Source: Micromonospora sp. WMMD1102 (GTDB taxonomy: Bacteria > Actinomycetota > Actinomycetes > Mycobacteriales > Micromonosporaceae). From it: DNA of 64,000 bases. The stretch is taken from positions 930,001-994,000 of the forward strand of contig NZ_JARUBN010000001.1 of NCBI RefSeq assembly GCF_029626265.1. The letters are read 5' to 3'. Under the pieces are notes generated by a model, which worked only from the letters and a program-made list of their open reading frames with translations, did no database searches and was not told the origin of the DNA. Below are positions 26,235 to 34,405 of this stretch, piece by piece. Within the stretch, counting starts at the first letter, position 1. The number at the start of each line of letters is the position of its first letter. A program made the position numbers and the translations under genes.

Positions 26235-27752
26235 GTGACGGAAACTTCCCAGGTCCCACCGACCCCGCCGGCCGAGCTGCCCGGCACCCTCGGCGAGCTA
26301 CGCGCCGCCGGGCACCGGTACCGGACCGTCAAGCAGGAACTCCGGGACAACCTGCTGGCCCGGCTCCGGACCGGGCAGCCCCGCTTCCCGGGCATCGTCG
26401 GTTACGACGAGACCGTGCTGCCCGAGGTGGAGCGGGCGCTGCTGGCCGGGCACGACATGGTGCTGCTCGGCGAGCGCGGCCAGGGTAAGACCCGGCTGAT
26501 CCGCGCCCTCGGCCAGCTCCTCGACGAGTGGACCCCGGTGATCCGGGGTTCGGAGTTGAACGAGCACCCGATGCACCCGCTGACCCCGGCGTCCCGCCGA
26601 GCGGTGCAGGAGGCCGGCGACGACCTGCCGGTCGGCTGGTTGCACCGGTCGATGCGGTACGGCGAGAAGCTGGCCACCCCGGACACCAGCGTCGGCGACC
26701 TGATCGGCGACGTGGACCCGATCCGGGTGGCCCAGGGCCGTACGCTCGGCGACCCGGAGACGATCCACTTCGGGCTGGTACCCCGGACCAACCGGGGCAT
26801 CTTCGCGGTCAACGAGCTGCCCGACCTGGCCGAGCGGATCCAGGTGGCGCTGCTCAACGTGCTCGAGGAACGGGACATCCAGGTACGCGGCTACCAGCTC
26901 CGGCTGCCGCTGGACCTGCTGCTGGTGGCGAGCGCCAACCCGGAGGACTACACCAACCGGGGCCGGATCATCACCCCGCTCAAGGACCGGTTCGGCGCCG
27001 AGATCCGCACCCACTACCCGCTCGACCTGGAGCTGGAGCTGGAGCTGATCCGGCAGGAGGCGGAGCTGGTCGCGGCGGTGCCGGAGCACGTGATCGAGGT
27101 GCTGGCCCGGTTCGCCCGCGCGGTGCGGGAGTCCCCGGCCGTGGACCCGCGCTCCGGCGTCTCGGCCCGGTTCGCGATCGCCGCCGCCGAGACCGTCTCG
27201 GCCGCCGCGCTGCGCCGGGCCGGGCTGCTCGGCGCCGGTGGCCCGGACGGGCAGCCGGCCGCACCGGCGGACACCGAGCCGGTGGCCCGGGTCGGCGACG
27301 CGGTCTCGGTGACCAGCACCCTGCGCGGCAAGGTCGAGTTCGAGAGCGGCGAGGAGGGCCGGGAGGTCGAGATCCTCGGCCACCTGCTCCGGACCGCCAC
27401 CGCCGAGACCTTCCGGGCCCGGCTGGCCGGGCTGGACGTCTCCGGCTTCACCGCGCTGGTCGCCGACGGTGCGACGGTCGAGACCGGCGAGCTGGTCGGC
27501 CCGACCGAGCTGCTCCGGCAGGTCGGTACCGTGCCGGGGCTGGCCAAGGCGCTGGACCGGCTCGGGCTCGGCGACGCGCCCACGCCGGCCGAGGCGGCGG
27601 CCGGAATCGAGTTCGTACTCGAAGGGCTGCACCTGACCCGGCGGCTGGCCAAGGACGTGACCGACGAGGGACGTACCCGCTACGGCGGGCGCAGCCCCGA
27701 CGGCGGCCGGAGCCCCGGTGAGCGCTCGGCCCGCGACGACGACTGGGCCTGA
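26235..27752 (+). CDS. MoxR-type AAA ATPase (sigma-54-interaction/magnesium chelatase-like)
   Basis: 505 residues from GTG 26235. Walker A is GERGQGKT (79-86). The MoxR-like core includes [43 protein letters not shown], the region bearing Walker B, and [29 protein letters not shown] with sensor 1 and the Arg finger region. A helical lid and a Gly/Arg-rich tail follow. MoxR ATPases act as chaperones for protein complex activation together with vWA proteins; its vWA partner starts 2 bp after its stop. Confidence 0.88.
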   Translation: [505 protein letters not shown]

Positions 27753-27754
27753 CC

Positions 27755-29719
27755 GTGGCCGGCGGAAACCGTTTCCGGTACGGCTCCTGGCGCGGCGGCC
27801 CCGACCCGCTGGCTCCGCCCTACGACGTGCGGGCCGCGGTCGATTCGGTCGGCGCCGAGGTGCTGTCCGGCGGCAGCCTGCGGGAGGCGCTGCGCAACCT
27901 GCTGCGGCGCGGCCCGCAGGGTCGGGGCGGCCTGGACGACCTGGTGGCCCGGGCCCGGCGGCTGCGCCGGGAGGCGCTGCGCCGGGGTGACCTGGACGGT
28001 GCGGTGACCCGGTCCCGGGCCCTGCTCGACCAGGCGCTGGCCGCCGAACGCGACGAGTTGCGCGGCCGAGACGACGACGACGCCCGGTTCGCCGAGGCGG
28101 TACTCGACAACCTGCCCTCCTCGACCGCGCGGGCGGTGGAGGAACTGGCCGGCTACGAGTGGGTCAGCGACGAGGCGCGGGCTGCCTACCAGCAGATCCT
28201 CGACGGGCTGCGTCGGGACGTGCTGGAGCAGCGGTTCAGCGGGCTGCGGGACGCGATGCGGGGAGCGGCGAACCCGGCCGCCCAGCGCCAGCTCGCCGAG
28301 ATGCTCGGCGACCTCAACGACCTGCTGGCCCGGCACGACCGGGGCGAGGACACCACCGACGCGTTCGCCGAGTTCATGCGGCGGCACGGCGAGTTCTTCC
28401 CGGAGAATCCGGAGACGGTGGACGAGCTTGTCGACGCGCTGGCCCGCCGGGCCGCGGCCGGGGAGCGGCTGATGCGTTCGCTGTCGCCGGCCCAGCGCGA
28501 GGAGCTGTCCCGGCTGATGGACTCCTCGCTCGGCCCGGAACTGGCCGGTCAGCTCTCCGCGTTGGACGCCAACCTGCGCTCGCTCCGCCCCGACCTGGCC
28601 TGGGACCGCCGGGAGCGGGTCCGGGGCGACCAGCCGCTCGGATTCGGCGAGGCGGCCGGGGCGCTCGGCGAGATCGCCGACCTGGACGACCTGCTGGACC
28701 AGCTCGGCCAGGAACATCCGGGGGCGACCCTGGACGACATCGACGTCGAGTCGGTGCGGCGCAACCTGGGCCGGGACGCCGCCGACGACGTACGCCGGCT
28801 GCGCGAGCTGGAGCGGGAACTGCGCCGGCAGGGTTGGCTGACCCGGGGCGCCGACGGGCTGACCCTGAGCCCGAAGGCGTTGCGCCGGCTCGGCGGTACC
28901 GCCCTGCGCCGGATCTTCGCCGAACTCTCCACCGGCCGGCAGGGGCAGCACGACCTGCGCTCGGCCGGTGCCGCCGGTGAGGTGACCGGTGCCTCCCGCC
29001 CCTGGGAGTACGGCGACGAGCAGCCGCTCGACGTGGTGCGTACGCTGACCCGCGCGGTCCGGCGCGGCGGCGCCGGGGTGCCGGTGGCGCTGGCGGTCGA
29101 GGACTTCGAGGTGGTGGAGACCGAGCGGCGCGCCTCGGCGGCGGTGGCGCTCTGCGTCGACCTCTCCTTCTCGATGATCTCGGAGGGGCGCTGGGGGCCG
29201 ATGAAGCAGACCGCGCTGGCCCTGTCGCACCTGGTCGCCACCCGCTTCCCGCAGGACGCGTTGCAGATCGTCGGGTTCGGTCGGGAGGCGATGCCGCTGA
29301 CCCAGCAGGAGCTGGCCGGGGTGGAGCCGGACATGGTGCAGGGCACCAACCTGCAACACGCGCTGATGCTGGCCGGCCGGCACCTGCGCCGGCATCCCGG
29401 CGCCGAGCCGGTGGTGCTGGTGGTCACCGACGGCGAGCCGACTGCGCACCTCGATCCGGAACTCGGCGGCGGGGTCTTCAACTGGCCGTCGCTGCCGGAG
29501 ACGATCCGGTTGACGGTCGCCGAGGTGGACAAGCTGACCCGGTACGGCGCCACGATGAACCTCTTCATGCTCGGCGAGGATGCCGGGCTGCGCCGGTTCG
29601 TCGACGCGATGGCGCGGCGCAGCGGCGGCCGGGTCTTCACCCCGGACCTCGACGACCTCGGCGAGTACGTCGTCTCCGACTACCTGCGGTCCCGGCGCGG
29701 CCGGTGCCCGAACGGCTGA
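27755..29719 (+). CDS. vWA domain protein, partner of the MoxR ATPase
   Basis: 654 residues from GTG 27755. The N-terminal two-thirds is helical and charged. A von Willebrand A domain occupies about 460-640, with an intact metal site: DLSFS (Asp469), the Thr in GTN and the Asp in VVTDGEPT. Such proteins bind a target through the metal and are remodelled by the MoxR ATPase. The pair lies in one operon, is widespread in actinomycetes and has been proposed to act as a threshold switch in conflict systems. Target unknown. Confidence 0.88.
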   Translation: MAGGNRFRYGSWRGGPDPLAPPYDVRAAVDSVGAEVLSGGSLREALRNLLRRGPQGRGGLDDLVARARRLRREALRRGDLDGAVTRSRALLDQALAAERDELRGRDDDDARFAEAVLDNLPSSTARAVEELAGYEWVSDEARAAYQQILDGLRRDVLEQRFSGLRDAMRGAANPAAQRQLAEMLGDLNDLLARHDRGEDTTDAFAEFMRRHGEFFPENPETVDELVDALARRAAAGERLMRSLSPAQREELSRLMDSSLGPELAGQLSALDANLRSLRPDLAWDRRERVRGDQPLGFGEAAGALGEIADLDDLLDQLGQEHPGATLDDIDVESVRRNLGRDAADDVRRLRELERELRRQGWLTRGADGLTLSPKALRRLGGTALRRIFAELSTGRQGQHDLRSAGAAGEVTGASRPWEYGDEQPLDVVRTLTRAVRRGGAGVPVALAVEDFEVVETERRASAAVALCVDLSFSMISEGRWGPMKQTALALSHLVATRFPQDALQIVGFGREAMPLTQQELAGVEPDMVQGTNLQHALMLAGRHLRRHPGAEPVVLVVTDGEPTAHLDPELGGGVFNWPSLPETIRLTVAEVDKLTRYGATMNLFMLGEDAGLRRFVDAMARRSGGRVFTPDLDDLGEYVVSDYLRSRRGRCPNG

Positions 29720-29722
29720 CGG

Positions 29723-29736
29723 TGGGAGCGTTCCCA
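29723..29736 (+). promoter_or_regulatory. CebR-like operator
   Basis: TGGGAGCGTTCCCA differs by one base from the Streptomyces CebR box TGGGAGCGCTCCCA. It sits 69 bp before the start of a secreted enzyme that carries a cellulose-binding domain, so control by cello-oligosaccharides through a LacI-family repressor is likely. Confidence 0.65.
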
Positions 29737-29804
29737 TAATCCGGGACGTCATGATCTAGAAATCATCCGCAGCATTACCTTCCTGTTAACCGATGGGAGT
29801 AAAT

Positions 29805-31409
29805 ATGCTGCGTGGTCAATTCTTCGGGCGGCTCTGCCTGGCCGGTACGGCCGCCCTGATCGCCCCGCTCGTCGCCTTCGGCACGCCGCCCGCGGCCGGC
29901 CAGCCCGCCCCGGACCGGGCCGCCCCGCCCACCGGGCAGACCGCTCCGGGCGGGGTCGCGGCGGCGGCGGTCCCGCTGGACCAGCTCACCGTCAGCACCA
30001 CCCAGCTCGCCTTCGGGCTGCAACGGCCGACCGCGATCTTCGGCCTCGACGACGGCAGCGACCGGCTGCTGATCGCCGAGAAGCAGGGAACGATCCGGGT
30101 CTACCACCCGGAGACCGGGCTGGCCGCCGCGCCGCTGCTGGACATCCGGGACCGGGTCGACACCTCCGGCAACGAGCGCGGCCTGCTCGGTCTGGTCACC
30201 CCGGCGAACTTCGCGCAGACCCGGACGCTGTACGTCAGCTACACCGCCCTGCCCGACGGCGCGGTCACGCTCTCCCGGTTCACCCTCGACTCGGCCGGAC
30301 AGAACCCCGTCCCGCCGGAGGGGGAGCAGGTGATCCTGAGCCAGCCGCACAGCGAGTACTCCAACCACAACGGCGGGCACGTCACCTTCGGCCCGGACGG
30401 CCACCTCTACTGGAGCCTCGGTGACGGCGGCGGCTCGGACGACGTACTCGACACGGGGCAGAACCTGAACACCCTGCTCGGCAAGATCCTCCGGCTCGAC
30501 GTGAGCCGCTCCTGCGACGGTCGGCCGTACTGCGTGCCGGCCGACAACCCGTTCGTGGGCACCGCGAACGCCCGGCCGGAGATCTGGGCGTACGGGCTGC
30601 GCAACCCGTGGAAGTTCTCGCACGACCTGGGCGGGGACGGGTCGCTCTGGATCGCCGACGTCGGCCAGGGCACCTACGAGGAAATCGACCACCTGCGGGC
30701 GGACCAGGGCGGCGCCAACCTCGGCTGGTCCTGCCGGGAGGGGCCACAGGTCTTCGACCCCGACCGCTGCCAGGCCGGCGCGCAGTACGTCGAGCCGGTC
30801 TACTCGTACCGCACCTCCACCGACGGCTGCGCCGTGATCGGCGGGTACGTCTACCGGGGCCAGCAGTACGCCGACATCGCCACCGGCACCTACCTGGCCA
30901 CCGACTACTGCTCCGGCACGGCGTTCGTGGTCCGCCCCCCGGCCAGCCCCGGCGGTGCGTACGCCACCCGGGCACTCACCGAGCTGACCATCCAGCCGAC
31001 AAGTCTCGGCCAGGACGCGAACGGTGAGCTGTACCTGGTCAACGACCTGCCCGGCCAGCTGCACAGGATCGAGTTCGGCAGCACCGCCCCGCCGGCCGCC
31101 TGCCTGGTCAGCTACCGGGTCGACCAGCAGTGGGGAACCGGCTTCAACGCCACCGTGACGGTCACCAACACCGGCAGCCAGCCGGTCAGCGGCTGGACGG
31201 TGGGCTGGACCTTCCCGGGCGCCCAGCGCGCCGGCACCTTCTGGAACGCCACCGGCAGCCAGTCCGGCGCGGTGGTGACCGCCCGGAACGCGAGCTGGAA
31301 CCCGGCCATCCCGCCCGGTGGCAGCGTCGCGTTCAGCTTCCTGGCCAGCAACACCGGCCCGAACCCGGCACCGACCAGCTTCACCCTGAACGGCAACACC
31401 TGCGGCTGA
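29805..31409 (+). CDS. Secreted PQQ-type sugar dehydrogenase with C-terminal CBM2
   Basis: 534 residues. A signal peptide (RLCLAGTAALIAPLVAFGTPPAAG) leads into a six-bladed propeller of the glucose/sorbosone dehydrogenase family, with GNERGLLGLVTP, NHNGGHVTFGPDGHLYWSLGDGG and EIWAYGLRNPWKFSHD, motifs typical of the quinone and calcium sites. The last ~100 residues are a CBM2 cellulose-binding module (WGTGFNATVTVTNTG, SGWTVGWTF, ASWNPAIPPGGSVAFSFLAS). It probably oxidises sugars while docked on cellulose. ATG 29805 has GGGAG five bases upstream; an ATG at 29793 lies in frame but lacks it. Confidence 0.88.
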   Translation: MLRGQFFGRLCLAGTAALIAPLVAFGTPPAAGQPAPDRAAPPTGQTAPGGVAAAAVPLDQLTVSTTQLAFGLQRPTAIFGLDDGSDRLLIAEKQGTIRVYHPETGLAAAPLLDIRDRVDTSGNERGLLGLVTPANFAQTRTLYVSYTALPDGAVTLSRFTLDSAGQNPVPPEGEQVILSQPHSEYSNHNGGHVTFGPDGHLYWSLGDGGGSDDVLDTGQNLNTLLGKILRLDVSRSCDGRPYCVPADNPFVGTANARPEIWAYGLRNPWKFSHDLGGDGSLWIADVGQGTYEEIDHLRADQGGANLGWSCREGPQVFDPDRCQAGAQYVEPVYSYRTSTDGCAVIGGYVYRGQQYADIATGTYLATDYCSGTAFVVRPPASPGGAYATRALTELTIQPTSLGQDANGELYLVNDLPGQLHRIEFGSTAPPAACLVSYRVDQQWGTGFNATVTVTNTGSQPVSGWTVGWTFPGAQRAGTFWNATGSQSGAVVTARNASWNPAIPPGGSVAFSFLASNTGPNPAPTSFTLNGNTCG

Positions 31410-31447
31410 GCCCGACGGAGGGCTGAGCCGAACGAGAGTGACGGCGG

Positions 31448-31475
31448 GGGCGCCTTCCTCATTCGGAAGGCGCCC
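31448..31475. terminator. Bidirectional terminator hairpin
   Basis: Perfect 11-base arms GGGCGCCTTCC / GGAAGGCGCCC (31448-31458, 31465-31475) with a 6-base loop, overlapping the stop codon of the convergent GlxA-type gene. Confidence 0.8.
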
Positions 31476-32508
31476 GGAAGGTGCGGCGGTAGGTGCTCGG
31501 CGGCACCCCGATCCGCTGGTGCAGCTGCTGGCGCAGCGCGGCGGTGGTGCCGAAGCCGGAACGCCGGGCCACCTGGTCGACGCCGAGGTCGGTGCTCTCC
31601 AGCAGCAGCCGGGCGTGCTCGGTGCGTTGCCGCAGCAGCCACTGTGCCGGGCTGAGCCCGGTCTCCTCGCGGAATCGCCGGGTGAAGGTCCGGACGCTCA
31701 TGCTGGCGTGCCCGGCCATCTGGGCCAGGGTCAGCGGCTCGTGCAGCCGGGCCCGGATCCACTCCCGCGTCCGGCCGGTGCCGGTGGCGGCCGGCTCGGG
31801 CAGCGGGCGCTCGATGTACTGCGCCTGCCCGCCGTCCCGCCAGGAGGGCACCACGCAGCGCCGGGCCGTCCGGTTCGCCACCCCGCTGCCGTGGTCGGTC
31901 CGGATCACGTGCAGGCACAGGTCGAGCCCGGCCGCCACCCCGGCCGAGGTGAGCAGGTCGCCGTCGTCGACGAAGAGCACCTCCGGATCGAGCCGTACGC
32001 TCGGGTGGAACCGGCGGAACCGGGCCGCGTACGCCCAATGGGTGGTGGCCGGGCGGCCGTCCAGCAGGCCGGCGGCGGCGAGTACGAACGCACCGGTGCA
32101 GATCGACATGATGCGTACGCCCCGGTCGTGGGCCGCGCGCAGTGCCGCCCGGATCTCCGGGTCGACGGTGCCCAGGGTCAACGGTGCGCCGTCGTGGATG
32201 CCGGGCAGCACTATCGTGTCGGCCTCGGCCAGGATCTCCAGCCCGTGGTCCGGCAACACCTGGAACCCGGCGGTACTGCGGACTGGCCGGCCGCCGACCG
32301 AGCAACTGGTGATGGTGTAGAGCGACTCGCCGCCGGCGTTCCGGGCGGTGCCGAAGACCTGGGCCGGGGTGCCGAGGTCCAGCCCGACCACACCGTCCAG
32401 GGCGAGCACCACCACCCGGTGCGGCGGTGCCGGTCGAACCCCTGGCGTGACTGTGGTCACCTGCTGCTCCGCTCTGGCGACGATGTTGGCCCGATTATTG
32501 CGCATCAT
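31459..32508 (-). CDS. GlxA family transcriptional regulator (DJ-1/PfpI plus AraC)
   Basis: 349 residues from ATG 32508 (GGAGAG upstream; a second ATG lies 3 bases on). The N-terminal half is a DJ-1/PfpI-type domain: HRVVVLALDGVVGLDLGTPAQVFG and SICTGAFVLAAAGLLDGRPATTHW, with a Cys at the usual nucleophile elbow. The C-terminal half is an AraC domain with two helix-turn-helix units (LTLAQMAGHASMSVRTFTRRF, then LGVDQVARRSGFGTTAALRQQL). It is divergent from the MFS transporter gene and probably controls it. Confidence 0.9.
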   Translation of the reverse strand: MMRNNRANIVARAEQQVTTVTPGVRPAPPHRVVVLALDGVVGLDLGTPAQVFGTARNAGGESLYTITSCSVGGRPVRSTAGFQVLPDHGLEILAEADTIVLPGIHDGAPLTLGTVDPEIRAALRAAHDRGVRIMSICTGAFVLAAAGLLDGRPATTHWAYAARFRRFHPSVRLDPEVLFVDDGDLLTSAGVAAGLDLCLHVIRTDHGSGVANRTARRCVVPSWRDGGQAQYIERPLPEPAATGTGRTREWIRARLHEPLTLAQMAGHASMSVRTFTRRFREETGLSPAQWLLRQRTEHARLLLESTDLGVDQVARRSGFGTTAALRQQLHQRIGVPPSTYRRTFRAPSE

Positions 32509-32557
32509 GGCTCTCCGGCCACTCGTCCCCGGCCCACCGGCCCCGCACACTCGTCGG

Positions 32558-33871
32558 GTGAGTCCTCGCCGCCGCCTGCACCCCGCCTGGATCGTCGCCG
32601 CCGTCGCCTTCGTCGCGCTGGTCGGCGCCGCCGGGTTCCGGGCCACCCCGTCCGTGCTGCTGCACCCGCTGCACGCCGAGTTCGGCTGGCCGCTAGCCAC
32701 CATCTCCGCCGCGGTCTCGGTCAACCTGCTGCTGTTCGGGCTGACCGCACCCTTCGCCGCCGCCCTGATGGACCGGTTCGGCATCCGGCGGGTGGTGGCC
32801 GCCGCGCTGACCCTGGTCGCCGCCGGCAGCGGGCTCACCGTGTTCATGCGGACCAGTGCCGAACTGATCCTCTGCTGGGGCGTACTTGTCGGGCTGGGTA
32901 CCGGGTCGATGGCGCTCGCCTTCGTGGCCACCGTGACCGGGCGGTGGTTCGTCCGGCGCCGAGGGCTGGTCACCGGGGTACTCACCGCCGGCGGCGCCGC
33001 CGGGCAACTCGTCTTCCTGCCGCTGCTGGCGAACCTCGTCGCGGCGTACGGCTGGCGGGCCGCCGCGCTGGTGGTGGCCGGATCGGCGCTGGCCGTCGTA
33101 CCCCTGGTGGCGTGGCTGCTCCGCGACCACCCGGCGGATCTCGGGTTGCCGCCCTACGGCGCGACCGAGGTCGTGCCGGCGCCGGCCCGGACCGGCGGGG
33201 CGGCCGGCCACGCGCTCCGGGCGCTGCGCACCGCCGCCCGGACCCCGGCGTTCTGGCTGCTCGCCGGCGGTTTCGCGATCTGCGGCATGTCGACGAACGG
33301 CCTGGTCGGCACGCACTTCATCCCGGCCGCGCACGACCACGGGATGACCGAGACCGCGGCGGCCGGCCTGCTCGCCCTGGTCGGGCTCTTCGACATCGCC
33401 GGCACCATCGCGTCGGGCTGGTTGACCGACCGGTTCGACAGCCGGGTGCTGCTGGCCGGCTACTACGCGCTGCGCGGGCTGTCCCTTATGGTCCTGCCGA
33501 GCCTGTTCGGCGACTCGGCCCGGCCGAGCATGCTGGTCTTCGTGATCTTCTATGGGCTGGACTGGGTGGCCACCGTGCCGCCGACCGTGGCGCTCTGCCG
33601 GGAGTACTTCGGGTCGAGTGGCGCCGTGGTGTTCGGCTGGGTCTTCGCCGCCCACCAGCTCGGCGCGGCCGTCGCGGCGACCGGCGCCGGGCTGATCCGG
33701 GACCAGCTCGGCAGCTACACCCTGGCCTGGTACGCCGCCGGGGCGCTCTGCGCCGCCGCCGCTCTCTTCTCGATGCTGCTCCGCCGCCGCCCCGGCCAGC
33801 CGACCGCCGTTTCGGCCGGGGCCACCGGCGGCTCCGCCGTGCCGGCCGGGACGGCGGTGTCGGCAGGCTGA
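32558..33871 (+). CDS. Major facilitator superfamily transporter
   Basis: 437 residues, twelve membrane segments. The intracellular loop 2-3 signature is MDRFGIRR, with a second copy in the C-terminal half (LTDRFDSR). Best resemblance is to the oxalate/formate or monocarboxylate-type MFS. GTG 32558 is preferred; an in-frame ATG at 32507 would overlap the divergent regulator's start codon. The C-terminus is a 30-residue Ala/Gly/Val tail. Confidence 0.85.
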   Translation: MSPRRRLHPAWIVAAVAFVALVGAAGFRATPSVLLHPLHAEFGWPLATISAAVSVNLLLFGLTAPFAAALMDRFGIRRVVAAALTLVAAGSGLTVFMRTSAELILCWGVLVGLGTGSMALAFVATVTGRWFVRRRGLVTGVLTAGGAAGQLVFLPLLANLVAAYGWRAAALVVAGSALAVVPLVAWLLRDHPADLGLPPYGATEVVPAPARTGGAAGHALRALRTAARTPAFWLLAGGFAICGMSTNGLVGTHFIPAAHDHGMTETAAAGLLALVGLFDIAGTIASGWLTDRFDSRVLLAGYYALRGLSLMVLPSLFGDSARPSMLVFVIFYGLDWVATVPPTVALCREYFGSSGAVVFGWVFAAHQLGAAVAATGAGLIRDQLGSYTLAWYAAGALCAAAALFSMLLRRRPGQPTAVSAGATGGSAVPAGTAVSAG

Positions 33872-33928
33872 CGGGACAGTGACGGTAACCCGACAGTCGA
33901 TTACTCATCGTCACTACACCATTACTCT

Positions 33929-34405
33929 ATGAATGCTGGTGTGCTCACCCTGATGGTTTCCGGGCCGGTCCCCGGTAGCGCGCGTGGCGACGCCGAGTCC
34001 GCCTCCGCACTGGCCCGGGAGCTGCACACCCGGACGATCCTGCACGTCGTCCGCTCCGGTGTCGACGATCCCGCCGTGCCGCCCGACCCAGTCCCGCCAC
34101 CCCGCTACGACAGCTCCGACCCGGCGCTCACCCGCGACGACGACCCGGCGCTCACCCGCAAGGGCGGCGGACCCGGCTCACTCGCCGAACTCGTGGTCAC
34201 CGGTCTCTTCTCGGCCACCACCGTCGCGGCCCTGGCCCAGGTCGCGGTCGCCTTCGTCGAACGCGGTGCCGCCCGCCGGATCACCCTGCGGGACGGCCGG
34301 CGCACCCTGACCATCAGCGCACCCGGCGAGGACACCGAGCAGATGGTGGTCGAGTGGCTCGGCGTGCCGCCGACACAGAGTGGCACCGACTCCGGTGCCG
34401 ATTAA
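33929..34405 (+). CDS. Effector-associated constant component EACC1
   Basis: 158 residues from ATG 33929. The C-terminal half carries the EACC1 pattern: GSLAELVVTGLFSATTVAALAQVAVAFVERGAARRITLRDGRRTLTIS, then EDTEQMVVEWL. A short repeated acidic segment (DPALTRDDDPALTRK) precedes it. EACC1 proteins are encoded beside caspase or other effector proteins in actinobacterial ternary conflict systems and are thought to act as adaptors. Its 3' end overlaps the caspase-chaperonin gene by 26 bp. Confidence 0.8.
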   Translation: MNAGVLTLMVSGPVPGSARGDAESASALARELHTRTILHVVRSGVDDPAVPPDPVPPPRYDSSDPALTRDDDPALTRKGGGPGSLAELVVTGLFSATTVAALAQVAVAFVERGAARRITLRDGRRTLTISAPGEDTEQMVVEWLGVPPTQSGTDSGAD

